64,000 bases of DNA from Rhabdochlamydiaceae bacterium (GCA_019745395.1 JAIETG010000019.1:1-64000), one strand, 5' to 3'. Shown: positions 19,083 through 27,730, counted from the stretch's first letter. Numbers and translations are program-made. The notes: generated by a model not told the origin, from the sequence alone.

Positions 19083-20429
19083 CTATTTAGGATCTTCTTG
19101 CGTCCAATTCCTCGTATCTAACTGAGGGCTGTGCTCCATGTGCAAATGGAGCATTTTCTTTTGCAGAGATACCATCTGCTTTTGGTAAGGCTCTGCTTTT
19201 TCTAAAAAGCTAGCAAAAGATTGCAACCATATGAGGCGTTTGGCAAGAACTGGCTTTGTTTTTGCCAAGAAAGCAGGCCAAGCAATAGTGCTGCGGAGGA
19301 GAAAGGGATTTTCTTTTTGTAGAGCTTTACCTGTTAAAAAATCATCCCATAAAAGATCTGACCCTACATGGACTGCACCTCGGTCGATAGAGTCTTTACA
19401 CGTATTATTGTAATAGTTGATAGAAAGATTGGAAAGAATGTGTGATTTCAGCAGAACTGAAAAAAGCATCATAAAAGCACGTTTTTGATCTTTAGGATTA
19501 TCTAAAGAGATTTTTTTGCTCCAATACTTGGTAAATCTCAAGATATCTATATATCCTTCAGAGACCGTTTTTTTAACATCCGAAGAAAAGAAGAAGCTAC
19601 TCTTGGTGGGATAGGGATTAAAAAGTGAATTCTCCAAATCTTTTTGAATAGCGATACTATAATCATCTAATGTTCGGAACTTGTCGATGTCATGTAAAGG
19701 GCCATCTAAAGGAATTCGTATAAAATGGAAAGTCTTAGGATATTTTTGAACAAGCTCCCCTAACTTTGCTAATCTGAAATGCTCATCTATTTTTTGAGGA
19801 CTTAAAAGAGCACAATAAAGTACTTTTTGATCATTTGCTTTACAGTTTTCTAAAAAAGCTTGATACTCTCCGGCTATTTCTATGTTATGAAACCCTTTTT
19901 CTACGGTTGGCACTGCATGTCGCAGTACAGAAACCGTTTTACCATTAATAAAACGATTCCCTATTAGAAAAGGCATATTCCCGCTCAAATGCGGGTCAAA
20001 TACATTTAAAATAGCTGAAAACTTCTTAAGATTTCTATGTAATCTCCCCTCAAAATCTCCAAAACGCAAAGAACGAGAAATAGCTTTTTGGTCTTGGGAT
20101 ATTTGCTGAGAAAAAGAGGGATTTGACGCAGGTGATATATGCCTTCCCATTACTACAGCACCTGAATTCAATAAAGGTTGTGTCATTAGGTGAAATCCTA
20201 TTTGACGAACACCCTCTTCCTTCGCTCCATTTATCTTTATGTATTCACGAAACTTTTGAAGAGACTGTCCATAAGAGAAATTGTCATAATGAACCTTAGG
20301 AAAAATAGGTTTTGCCTTAGAAAATAAAAACTTACGCATAGGAGGTGGAGTTAAAGGCCCTGGATGGTAGCGCTCATTTAAAAATTGACTTATCTCTTGC
20401 GTTGCTGGAGAAATAGCAAGATTTTTCAT
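19083..20429 (-). CDS. CX5R phosphatase-like protein, effector candidate
   Basis: The protein has 448 residues from the ATG at 20429 (a GTG two codons upstream is less likely; AGG lies just before the ATG). There is no signal peptide. The clearest feature is TCKDSIDRGAV with Cys344 and Arg350, the CX5R phosphate-binding loop of cysteine-based phosphatases. The form CK-D-x-x-DRG is closer to phosphoinositide phosphatases (SopB/Sac/INPP4-like CKSGKDRT and CxDxLDRT) than to protein tyrosine phosphatases. Ahead of it lies an alpha/beta region (KVLYCALLSP, FHFIRIPLDGP). No general-acid residue can be assigned by eye. I infer a host-directed lipid or protein phosphatase delivered by type III secretion; a fold prediction could overturn this. 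Confidence 0.55.
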   Translation of the reverse strand: MKNLAISPATQEISQFLNERYHPGPLTPPPMRKFLFSKAKPIFPKVHYDNFSYGQSLQKFREYIKINGAKEEGVRQIGFHLMTQPLLNSGAVVMGRHISPASNPSFSQQISQDQKAISRSLRFGDFEGRLHRNLKKFSAILNVFDPHLSGNMPFLIGNRFINGKTVSVLRHAVPTVEKGFHNIEIAGEYQAFLENCKANDQKVLYCALLSPQKIDEHFRLAKLGELVQKYPKTFHFIRIPLDGPLHDIDKFRTLDDYSIAIQKDLENSLFNPYPTKSSFFFSSDVKKTVSEGYIDILRFTKYWSKKISLDNPKDQKRAFMMLFSVLLKSHILSNLSINYYNNTCKDSIDRGAVHVGSDLLWDDFLTGKALQKENPFLLRSTIAWPAFLAKTKPVLAKRLIWLQSFASFLEKAEPYQKQMVSLQKKMLHLHMEHSPQLDTRNWTQEDPK

Positions 20430-20484
20430 GGACACCTAAAAACATAATCATCGAATAGCTGAATTGTAACAAAAACAAAACAGC

Positions 20485-20515
20485 AAAGCAATTAAAATGG
20501 AACTTTTATTGCTTT
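20485..20515 (-). terminator. Terminator after the cysS-linked small gene
   Basis: A 12-bp inverted repeat (20485-20497 with 20504-20515, one unpaired base) lies eight bases beyond the stop of the 20523 gene and is followed on the minus strand by a TTTTG-TTTTT tract. Confidence 0.7.
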
Positions 20516-20522
20516 ACTATTT

Positions 20523-20786
20523 TCACTTTGTTGCATTTTCATTTAAAAGATCATTAATTAACGCTTCGCCATTAAGTGTAGCATAAACAAAATTTCCACT
20601 ACCTTTTTTCAAAAAGTTTGTCTGTGCTAACATGCGAACGATGTTATCAACACTGCGATCATTTTGCCCAATGAGTTGTCCTATTTGGTAGCAATCCATT
20701 TCTTGAAAAGGATCTCCCAATTTTTGAGCTTCCTCATACAATTTGATGAGATAAAGCTCGTCTTTTGTAATACGTTTTTGTTTCAT
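20523..20786 (-). CDS. Small winged-helix-like protein linked to cysS
   Basis: An 87-residue protein. Its pattern, a helix (TKDELYLIKLYEEAQ), YQIGQLIGQNDRSVDNIVRMLAQTNFLKK as helix-turn-helix, then a two-stranded wing (NFVYATLNGEALI), is that of a winged helix-turn-helix DNA-binding domain with little else. The start ATG overlaps the cysS stop by four bases, so it is co-translated with cysS. I know of small conserved proteins at this place in chlamydial genomes but cannot name it. A regulator role is inferred from fold only. Confidence 0.7.
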   Translation of the reverse strand: MKQKRITKDELYLIKLYEEAQKLGDPFQEMDCYQIGQLIGQNDRSVDNIVRMLAQTNFLKKGSGNFVYATLNGEALINDLLNENATK

Positions 20787-22216
20787 AGCCTTCTAATTTT
20801 TTTAAGCCGAGCACCTTTAGGAGAATCTTCAATCTTGTATCCTTGATTCAAGATCCAATCCCTGTACTCATCAGCAAGTTTCCAATTTTTATCAAGCCTA
20901 GCTTGAACTCTTTTTTCCAATGCCTCTAAAAGAGGCGCTGGAATTTCTTCTTCTTCCTCTAAAGAAAGAATCCCAAGCACTGTATCTAAATGGTGCAGCT
21001 TTTCTAAAAGCTTTTGCCCTTCTTTTTGCCCCACTTTCCCTTGATCACAAAGAGAGTTGATTTCTCGGATCATATCGAAAAGGCAAGATAGAGCAACTGA
21101 TATGTTTAAGTCATCAGCCAAAGCGGCTGTAAACCCTTCTATACATTTCTGCATAATAGGCAAAGCGTGGTTCAAATGCTCTGGCCCTTGTAAACCTTGC
21201 AATCTTTCAGCAAAATCTAGGATTCTTTGGACGGAAGTTCCAGCTCCATCTAATCCTTCTAAGGTAAAGTTCAACTGCGTTCTATAATGAGTCTGGAGCA
21301 ACATATAGCGAATCTGTCGTCCTGTATATCCCTTTTGCAAAAGATCCCTTACCGTGTAAAAGTTGCCAAGACTTTTGGACATCTTTTTGTGATCTACCAA
21401 TAGATGTTCTGCATGCAACCAATGACGCACAAATGTGCGATCTGAAAAAGCTTCACATTGCGCAATCTCATTTTCATGATGCGGAAACATGTTATCGACG
21501 CCACCAACGTGAATATCGATACTCTCTCCTAAAATTTTCATCGCCATAGCAGAGCATTCAATGTGCCATCCAGGACGCCCCTTACCAAAAGGACTATCCC
21601 AAAAAATAGCCCCATCCCTTTGAGAGTCATAAGCCTTCCAAAGAACAAAATCGGAGATTTGATCTTTGTCATATTCATCAGCGGAAACTCGGTTGGAAGC
21701 TCCAGCTTTTAACGTACAAAGAGGAAGATGGGAAAGTCGTCCATAGGAAGGAAAAGACTCAATTCGAAAATATATGCTTCCATCTGAACCTGCGTAGGCC
21801 ACTCCTTTATCCATAAGTCTTTGGATAATGGTGATCATGTCTTGAATATAGTCCGTAGCCGCAGGATATTCTTCCGCTTTTTGAATGCCCAAAGAGCCTA
21901 GATCCTCAAAAAACGCGTTAATATAAGGCGTAGTATACTCAGAAAGTGTTATGCCTTGCTGCAAAGCTCCTTTAATCGTCTTATCATCGATGTCCGTCAA
22001 GTTCATGACCTGTTTTATCTTCATATGAAAAAACTGCACGCTTCTGCGCAAAAGATCTTCGAAGACGTAGGTTCTAAAATTGCCAATATGGGCAAAATTA
22101 TAAACGGTAGGGCCGCAGGTATACATCAAGAGAGTGTCCCCAAAAGCTGGCTTTACTTCTTCATGGATACGTGTTTCTGTATTATACAGCTTTAAATGAG
22201 GTGTGGGCTGAGACAT
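20783..22216 (-). CDS. cysS: Cysteinyl-tRNA synthetase
   Basis: A 477-residue class I synthetase that charges tRNA-Cys. It has the HIGH-type motif in CGPTVYNFAHIGNFRTY near residue 38, zinc-site residues (Cys29 region, WHIECSAMA near 218 and HHENEIAQCE near 247), and KKMSKSLGN near 280. The C-terminal anticodon-binding helix bundle ends in DSPKGARLKK. Length and order are canonical. Its first 25 bases overlap the end of aas and its stop overlaps the next small gene, so the three form one minus-strand operon. Confidence 0.97.
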   Translation of the reverse strand: MSQPTPHLKLYNTETRIHEEVKPAFGDTLLMYTCGPTVYNFAHIGNFRTYVFEDLLRRSVQFFHMKIKQVMNLTDIDDKTIKGALQQGITLSEYTTPYINAFFEDLGSLGIQKAEEYPAATDYIQDMITIIQRLMDKGVAYAGSDGSIYFRIESFPSYGRLSHLPLCTLKAGASNRVSADEYDKDQISDFVLWKAYDSQRDGAIFWDSPFGKGRPGWHIECSAMAMKILGESIDIHVGGVDNMFPHHENEIAQCEAFSDRTFVRHWLHAEHLLVDHKKMSKSLGNFYTVRDLLQKGYTGRQIRYMLLQTHYRTQLNFTLEGLDGAGTSVQRILDFAERLQGLQGPEHLNHALPIMQKCIEGFTAALADDLNISVALSCLFDMIREINSLCDQGKVGQKEGQKLLEKLHHLDTVLGILSLEEEEEIPAPLLEALEKRVQARLDKNWKLADEYRDWILNQGYKIEDSPKGARLKKIRRL

Positions 22217-24924
22217 GATTCCTTCTTTTCCTTTTTAAGCCTTTCTTCTAATGTGCGGTGATGTGTTTTTCCAGTGCCCGTTAAAGGGATCTCTTCTACT
22301 TGCACAATCTCCGAAATTTTCACGATCCGACCAAAGCCAGTACCTCGCAAAATCTGATTGATCAATTCCTTGCTCACAGAAAACGTGGTAAAGAGTACTA
22401 TCTCTGCTTTTTGATTTCCATCATCTCTTGAAACTACAGCAAGAGGAGGACCTTCTTGCGAAGAAGAAATCCAGTTATGATGTTTAGCCATACTCAAAAG
22501 CTCCGACTCAACTCCTCCTAAAGACACCATTTCAGCGCCAATCTTCATCATTCTTTTGAGCCTATCCGTAATATATAAAGATCCATCTTCATCAACTCGT
22601 CCTAGATCTCCTGAACGGTACCATTTCGTTCCATCTTTATAGACAAAAGGATCGGAAGATCCCCCCAAGTATCCATCAAATACACAGCAACCGCTGATCC
22701 AAACTTCGCCCTCTGAACCTTGCTCTAATAGCTCCAAAGACACAGGATCTACAATGCATATATGAACTCCAGAAATAGGCTCTCCTACTCCTTTTTTTTC
22801 TCCATTCATTCTTTGGATCGTAACAACAGGAGCGCACTCTGTAATCCCATAACCTTCGACCAAAATGACGTGTTCTAATTTCTTCTGTATTGATTCCAGT
22901 AAATCTGGAGGCATTCTTTCCGCTCCAACAACAAGAAGTTTAATCGATTTCAACTGCTCTTCTGTCGCTTCTACAATTAGAGATCGAACAAAGCTTGGGG
23001 CGCAGCAAAATACAGAAGCTTGAGATTGCTCAATGTCTAAGGACATCTGACGGCTATCCGTTGGATCGGGTCCATAAAACACCTTAATACCAAACAACAG
23101 AGGAAGAATTCCTGTAAGGGAAAAACCAAACGAATGAAAGGGAGGAAGGACGCTATAAAAAGAATCTTCAGCCTTTATATCCGCAGTATCTAAAGAACCT
23201 TTTTGATTCATTAAGATCTGACGATGAGTTAAAGGAACAGCTTTAGGCAAAGCCTCTGTACCGCTAGTAAATAAGAGTACGGCCATTTGCTCTGGATCCG
23301 ATGAAATGGCAAGCTTTTTCATAATGATTCGAGGAGAAAGAAAACTCATCCATAGTCCTCGAATTTTTTCTTTCCAATTGATCGATGTTTTTACATCTTC
23401 TAAAAAGACAAACAAATCTTCGATCTCAGTTAAATCTTCTAAAGGAATCTTATCCAAAAACTTCTTAGATGTAATGACTGATTGAAAGGCCCCCTGCTTT
23501 ACTGCATGAGAAAGAGCCTTCGTTCCAGCCGTCCAATTGAGCATTACAGGAATTTTTTTTGCAAAGAGCAAAGCCAATATGGAAAGATATGAGGCGACAG
23601 AAGCTGGAAGAAGTACTGCGACTCTTTCCCCGGGAAGTTTTTTAAATTTTTGACACAAAACCAAAACAGATCTTTTCAATGCTTTATAAGAAAAGGCCCC
23701 TGAGTTTCGATCTGCACAAGCAATACAAGATCCCATGCGAGAAACCGTTTTCAAAAACACTTCAGGTATGACTTGCCCTCCGGGAAAACTTGGTTTTTTC
23801 CTCTTTTTTTTCTCTTGAAAATTCGGAAAAGAAGAAGAAGGCTCCTCAATTTTTTTGCTAATAACAATAGTTTCTTTGCGAGCTATGACTTTTAAGATGT
23901 CTTTTACTCTCACTAAAGAACCGGGAGTTAGTCCTGCAATGCCGTATTTTTTATCTAAAAATGGATAGATTTGAGCAATATCTAAAGAATCAAGCCCTAG
24001 ATCAAAAGAAAGGTGTGAATCTAGACGAATATCAGAAACCGTGGAAAGAGTCGCTAAATACGCTCTAACTTCACTTTCTATTTGAGGAGGTATAACAATC
24101 TCTTCATCTTCCTCTTCGACAGCCTTAGCAACAGGGATCTCTTCGTTTGGATTCCATCTAGAATAAGGAATTAAAGCAAGGGGCTCTTCTCCAGGAAAAG
24201 GATATTGATTATACCACGATTCTAAAACTCTATTAAACTCTAAGCGGCTAGCTTCTTTGGGCAGGTCAGATGCAATCTCAAGCTGCACAAGAACGTCTCT
24301 TTTCGGAACCAAAAAAACAAGATTTTTCAAAATCACTTTCAAAGCGTGTTTTAAAACGCTTTGAAATCGAGGGCTTGACCCTGTTTGCGCTGCGGAAAAA
24401 CTGCTTCCCCAAAGCCCTGTAGTACGAACAAGGACAACGGGAATCTCTGGATTTTTTTGCACTAAATTATGAACAAAAGAAGCTCCACCTAAAAGCTCCC
24501 AAGAAGAACGTTTGAGTTTTCCAGCTGGATATATAATATAATTTTCCCCTGCCAGTAAATCCAACCTAAGGTTTTCTAAAATCTTGGCCACTTCTTTTTC
24601 TTTCCAACGATTAGCCTTTTCAGCCATAGTAGGGATAGGAACAACCCTGGCCAGATCCATGATGAATTGAAAGCCTTTCAGATAGTAAAAGTGCTCTACA
24701 ATGACACTTCTAGGAAAAAAATTCGGTGCTAAAAGGGACATAAGAATAATAGGATCAATTTCTGCTGGATGGTTAGGAAGGAATAAAACACCAGGCTTGC
24801 TGCCTTTCAAGGAATTTATCTTCTCAAGCCCTTCTACTTTAACCCGATATCTCAAACGTAAAGCCAAACGAACAAAACAACCAAGCAATTGAATAGCAAG
24901 ACGATGCATTAGGCTAATTGCCAT
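22192..24924 (-). CDS. aas: Aas-type acyltransferase / acyl-ACP synthetase with inserted ACP domain
   Basis: A 910-residue fusion. Residues 30-235 are a PlsC-type glycerolipid acyltransferase (NHPAEID with His52 and Asp57, YIIYPAGKLKRSS). Residues 280-355 look like an acyl carrier protein: FDLGLDSLDIAQ with Ser313 as the phosphopantetheine site. Residues 395-900 are an AMP-forming acyl ligase (LLFTSGTEALPKAVPLTH, GYGITECAPVV, WYRSGDLGRVDEDG, LTGTGKTHH). Such a protein would activate a free fatty acid, load it on the built-in carrier and pass it to a lysophospholipid at the inner face of the membrane. Chlamydia trachomatis has these functions as separate or two-domain proteins, and the internal ACP is unusual. 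No signal peptide. Confidence 0.9.
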   Translation of the reverse strand: MAISLMHRLAIQLLGCFVRLALRLRYRVKVEGLEKINSLKGSKPGVLFLPNHPAEIDPIILMSLLAPNFFPRSVIVEHFYYLKGFQFIMDLARVVPIPTMAEKANRWKEKEVAKILENLRLDLLAGENYIIYPAGKLKRSSWELLGGASFVHNLVQKNPEIPVVLVRTTGLWGSSFSAAQTGSSPRFQSVLKHALKVILKNLVFLVPKRDVLVQLEIASDLPKEASRLEFNRVLESWYNQYPFPGEEPLALIPYSRWNPNEEIPVAKAVEEEDEEIVIPPQIESEVRAYLATLSTVSDIRLDSHLSFDLGLDSLDIAQIYPFLDKKYGIAGLTPGSLVRVKDILKVIARKETIVISKKIEEPSSSFPNFQEKKKRKKPSFPGGQVIPEVFLKTVSRMGSCIACADRNSGAFSYKALKRSVLVLCQKFKKLPGERVAVLLPASVASYLSILALLFAKKIPVMLNWTAGTKALSHAVKQGAFQSVITSKKFLDKIPLEDLTEIEDLFVFLEDVKTSINWKEKIRGLWMSFLSPRIIMKKLAISSDPEQMAVLLFTSGTEALPKAVPLTHRQILMNQKGSLDTADIKAEDSFYSVLPPFHSFGFSLTGILPLLFGIKVFYGPDPTDSRQMSLDIEQSQASVFCCAPSFVRSLIVEATEEQLKSIKLLVVGAERMPPDLLESIQKKLEHVILVEGYGITECAPVVTIQRMNGEKKGVGEPISGVHICIVDPVSLELLEQGSEGEVWISGCCVFDGYLGGSSDPFVYKDGTKWYRSGDLGRVDEDGSLYITDRLKRMMKIGAEMVSLGGVESELLSMAKHHNWISSSQEGPPLAVVSRDDGNQKAEIVLFTTFSVSKELINQILRGTGFGRIVKISEIVQVEEIPLTGTGKTHHRTLEERLKKEKKESCLSPHLI

Positions 24925-25085
24925 TTTTTCTCCTAATCTCCAAAAAGTAAATTTCCATCATGCCAAAAATCGCCTTAAAATCAAACCATTTCCCTCTTAA
25001 AAAACTAAAAAAAATTGACAAATAAATGAATAAAATGAAATAATTATAATTTAAAAACCATACAATCAACGAAGGAATTGTAATT

Positions 25086-25313
25086 ATGTCTTCTAAAAAA
25101 CAACCACAAGAAAACATACTTTCTTCTAAAGTTAAACAGTCTGCTAAATCGCTAAAATCCACTCCTTCGCCTTCTTCAAAACCCCTTAAAAACCAAGTGA
25201 TTACCCGCTCTAAATTACCCGATCTCAGCCCAGTCAACGTCATAGAGCAAATCTCCCAAATGCTCAGAAAAGAAGTGCGCAGCCTCGAAAGCAAAAAAGC
25301 TATCGGCGAATAA
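25086..25313 (+). CDS. Small basic protein, unknown
   Basis: A 75-residue, Ser/Lys/Pro-rich protein without signal peptide or known motif. The first 45 residues are probably disordered; residues 47-70 (SPVNVIEQISQMLRKEVR) form an amphipathic helix. AAGGA stands eight bases before the ATG, and a TTGACA (25015-25020) and TATAAT (25045-25050) lie upstream with overlong spacing. It is followed after 81 bases by another small gene. Function unknown. Confidence 0.6.
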   Translation: MSSKKQPQENILSSKVKQSAKSLKSTPSPSSKPLKNQVITRSKLPDLSPVNVIEQISQMLRKEVRSLESKKAIGE

Positions 25314-25394
25314 ATTATATAATTTTTTATTTGTGTAAAAGAATCCAATTTGCCATAAGGGGAAGTATCGTCTACTTTTTTAGGAGATATTATC

Positions 25395-25637
25395 ATGGCA
25401 CAAATTCCATCAGGGTTACCACCCCAAAACAATCCTGCAATACAAACAGCAGCTAAAATTATACAGCACCCCTCTATAGGAACAGTTTCAACAGAAAAAG
25501 TCCGTGACGGATTCGCTGGGCTCTCTGAGACGATGTCTCCCGTATGTATGGTAAGCGATAAACCTCTTACAGAATGTCATACAGTATCGAAGGAACCCAT
25601 AGATCCCACGATACGCATACTTAAAAGAACCACCTAG
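25395..25637 (+). CDS. Small protein, unknown
   Basis: An 80-residue protein rich in Pro, Thr and Ser with no recognisable domain. A good ribosome-binding site (TAGGAGA, six to eight bases upstream of ATG) and a strong terminator overlapping its stop codon support it as a real gene. It and the 25086 gene are tandem short genes between the aas and F-box-like genes. Function unknown. Confidence 0.6.
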   Translation: MAQIPSGLPPQNNPAIQTAAKIIQHPSIGTVSTEKVRDGFAGLSETMSPVCMVSDKPLTECHTVSKEPIDPTIRILKRTT

Positions 25638-25657
25638 GACTGCAAAGGTGGTTTTTT
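25628..25657 (+). terminator. Intrinsic terminator after the 25395 gene
   Basis: An eight-base-pair stem (25628-25635 with 25646-25653) and a ten-base loop are followed by a run of T to 25657. The left arm contains the stop codon. Confidence 0.85.
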
Positions 25658-25741
25658 AACAAGTGACAAAAACGATCACTGATTGTTAAAGTTTTTGCTT
25701 TTTAGTGAATCCTTAACATTTTTTTGTAATCGGTCATAATT

Positions 25742-26557
25742 TTGGGTCTATCTACGTCACTTCTTATTAATTGCCCTCCAGATGCTTTCCAACACATAGC
25801 ATCCTATTTGGATTCGACAGACCAAAATTCCTTGGCAACGACAAATAAAGATGCCTATCAAAAGATAGTCGATCAAAGGATGAGAATTGCTAAAAATTTA
25901 TACGAGGATTTATACAAAGATTTTACAGGGGAAAAACCTGGTTTTGCAAGATGGTCTCATCAAGACTTTGTTCTAGAAAAATTACAGATAGAGCAAGCTC
26001 TATTCCAGAGCCTAACTAAATCTCAAGAACTTTTCACACAAATTATTCAAAACCTAGAAAATTCAACAGAACCAGACAACAAAAGAGCTAAAGAATTTTT
26101 AAGGTTTTTGCCAAGGAGGCTTAAAAAGGAGAAAACCACCGCTTTAAAACATATTAAAAATGCTGTTTATGCAGAGCTTTGTAAAAGTCTTCTCCTATCT
26201 CAACAATTGTACACCTCCCACCTTTTAAGCTGCCATATCCCTCAAAAAAAACACCTAAATCCCGTTTTAATCGATCAGATGAAACAATTGATAAAGCAAA
26301 ATCGCATAAAAAGTGCGTTTCAAATCGCTACCTCTTTTCAAAATCAAACAGTCAGAAAAGAAGCCTATAAACACCTTCTTAATTTTAGTCTGTATCAATC
26401 CCCTCTTGATAGAAACGCCTTGATAGAAGATCTTAAGAAACATGAAAGAAAGCAGGCTAATGTATCTGCAGACATTATAAAACAATGCGATGGATTCCAA
26501 AAATTTCCAGAAAGAAAAAAAAGAAAAGCAGAAGAGCAACTCACTCCCCATAGTTAA
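25742..26557 (+). CDS. F-box-like protein, effector candidate
   Basis: A 271-residue protein opening at a TTG (no earlier ATG in frame; the next ATG, at codon 47, would cut the motif). Residues 10-45, with CPPDAFQHIASYLDSTDQ then a LATTNKDAYQKI stretch, follow the F-box consensus (LPxExxxxILSYLdxxDLxxLxxVNKxxxxxI), the SKP1-binding motif of eukaryotic SCF ubiquitin ligases. The remaining 225 residues are helical, Lys-rich and not recognised as leucine-rich or WD repeats. Environmental chlamydiae are known to encode F-box proteins thought to enter the host ubiquitin system. The F-box call is by motif only; the start codon is uncertain. Confidence 0.65.
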   Translation: MGLSTSLLINCPPDAFQHIASYLDSTDQNSLATTNKDAYQKIVDQRMRIAKNLYEDLYKDFTGEKPGFARWSHQDFVLEKLQIEQALFQSLTKSQELFTQIIQNLENSTEPDNKRAKEFLRFLPRRLKKEKTTALKHIKNAVYAELCKSLLLSQQLYTSHLLSCHIPQKKHLNPVLIDQMKQLIKQNRIKSAFQIATSFQNQTVRKEAYKHLLNFSLYQSPLDRNALIEDLKKHERKQANVSADIIKQCDGFQKFPERKKRKAEEQLTPHS

Positions 26558-26571
26558 AAGCAGGAAAAAAC

Positions 26572-26883
26572 ATGACCTCTCAGGAAATCATATGTCTTTC
26601 TCAAATGACTGCTAAGGAAGGAAAAGAAGAAATACTTAAACTTGCCCTACAAGATTTAATAGAGCCAACTCTATTAGAAAAAGGATGCCTTGCCTACGAG
26701 TTATGGGAAGATTTAACCAATAAAAGGTCTTTCATTATTTACGAAAGATTTCAAAACAAAGAAGCTCTAGATCTGCATATTCAAATGCCCTATATCGAAA
26801 AGTTCGTGCAAAACGAATATGTCACCTGCGTAGAATCTCACTGGGATGCTGATTTCCAATCTCACAAATCGCTTCAACGATGA
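26572..26883 (+). CDS. ABM-domain protein (putative quinol monooxygenase)
   Basis: A 103-residue protein matching the antibiotic-biosynthesis-monooxygenase dimeric alpha/beta barrel: KEEILKLALQDLIEPTLLEK, then GCLAYELWEDLTNKRSFIIYERF and the helix ALDLHIQMPYIEKFV. Family members such as YgiN oxidise quinols or detoxify aromatic compounds; many have no known substrate. It begins 15 bases after the F-box-like gene on the same strand. Its 3' end overlaps, on the other strand, the relic described next. Confidence 0.88.
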   Translation: MTSQEIICLSQMTAKEGKEEILKLALQDLIEPTLLEKGCLAYELWEDLTNKRSFIIYERFQNKEALDLHIQMPYIEKFVQNEYVTCVESHWDADFQSHKSLQR

Positions 26884-27037
26884 TTTCTGGCTGTTCATGA
26901 GGAATCATATGCCCGCTATGCTCTGCTTTCTAATCGTCAAACTTTGTACTAATAAATTGAAAAAGAGCTCCTGACAGTAGCAAAGTTGCTACTAAACAAA
27001 TAAACACAAGTCCTATTCTTTTAGTCCATTTCCACAA
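26822..27037 (-). pseudogene. Collapsed alpha/beta hydrolase (N- and C-terminal ends only)
   Basis: On the minus strand a good ribosome-binding site (AGAGGT) precedes a TTG at 27037. The frame gives a signal-anchor, TKRIGLVFICLVATLLL then FQFISTKFDD, as in membrane-anchored alpha/beta hydrolases. It then meets a TAG and continues in the same frame as EHSGHMIPHEQPEIIVEAI, which is the active-site His region at the C-terminus of that family. The middle of the enzyme, roughly 200 or more residues with the Ser and Asp, is missing. The two ends are still in one frame, 72 codons in all. I infer an internal deletion followed or accompanied by a stop mutation. Confidence 0.75.
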
Positions 27038-27058
27038 GCTTACCTCTTTTGAAAAAGT

Positions 27059-27730
27059 CTAAAAAGAAGAATTAGGCCCTTTCAAAAACTCCACTTCTTC
27101 TTCAGTAGATTCTCTACCTATGACAGTATTTCTATGAGGAAAACGGCCAAATTTTTCAATGATCACATAGTGTCGCACTGCGTAGTCAGCATAGCTTTTA
27201 AAAATCGAGGACAGAGAAGATGGCACTAATTCCGCAAGCTCTTGGAATTTACGTACAGATAGCTCTTGAAGCCCTAGATTTTCAGAATGCTCTAACGGTA
27301 GATAAAAAAACACGCGCTCTACAGGAAACAGCTTCAAATCTTCTCCTAAAGCAAGTCCCTCTATTGAAAGCTCCTGAGCCATGGAGTCTGAAGCAAACGC
27401 TTCTGGCATTCCACGGTATATATTACGAGAAAACTGATCGATGAGAACAATAAGAGCAAGACGTCCTTTAAGAGTTTGTTTCCAGCTATCAAGTTTATGA
27501 TTTGCTGCATCTTGGACTAAATCCCCAAAACGGCTTCGAATTTCCTGGTCAATGACAGGTCCTCCCCCAAACCAAATTTTACTCTGCTCTCGAGGATAAT
27601 CCTCCTCATTCTGTAGATGACCAAACCAATAGCTCAAAACTTCTTGAATACTTGATTCTTTAAAAACCTCTGCACAACCACAACTTGCATGTAAAGCACA
27701 CAATAGGGTTAAAAGAAGTTTTCTTATCAT
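27059..27730 (-). CDS. DUF924 family protein with an N-terminal signal-like segment
   Basis: A 223-residue protein. Residues 30-215 match DUF924: VLSYWFG, then KIWFGGGPVIDQEI, LALIVLIDQFSRNIYRGMPEAFA, FFYLPLEHSEN and KFGRFPHRNTVIGRES. The family is widespread in proteobacteria, probably cytosolic and TPR-like in fold, with unknown function. Here about 20 residues precede it, MIRKLLLTLLCALHASCGCA, which look like a signal peptide or lipoprotein signal (SCGC). That is unusual for the family. Its start overlaps the stop of the 27727 gene by four bases. Confidence 0.85.
   Translation of the reverse strand: MIRKLLLTLLCALHASCGCAEVFKESSIQEVLSYWFGHLQNEEDYPREQSKIWFGGGPVIDQEIRSRFGDLVQDAANHKLDSWKQTLKGRLALIVLIDQFSRNIYRGMPEAFASDSMAQELSIEGLALGEDLKLFPVERVFFYLPLEHSENLGLQELSVRKFQELAELVPSSLSSIFKSYADYAVRHYVIIEKFGRFPHRNTVIGRESTEEEVEFLKGPNSSF

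Noticed and set aside
24914-25432. 172-residue frame on the minus strand
   Set aside because: It runs through two small plus-strand genes that have ribosome-binding sites, and its composition is Phe/Ile/Leu-rich as expected from antisense of AT-rich DNA.
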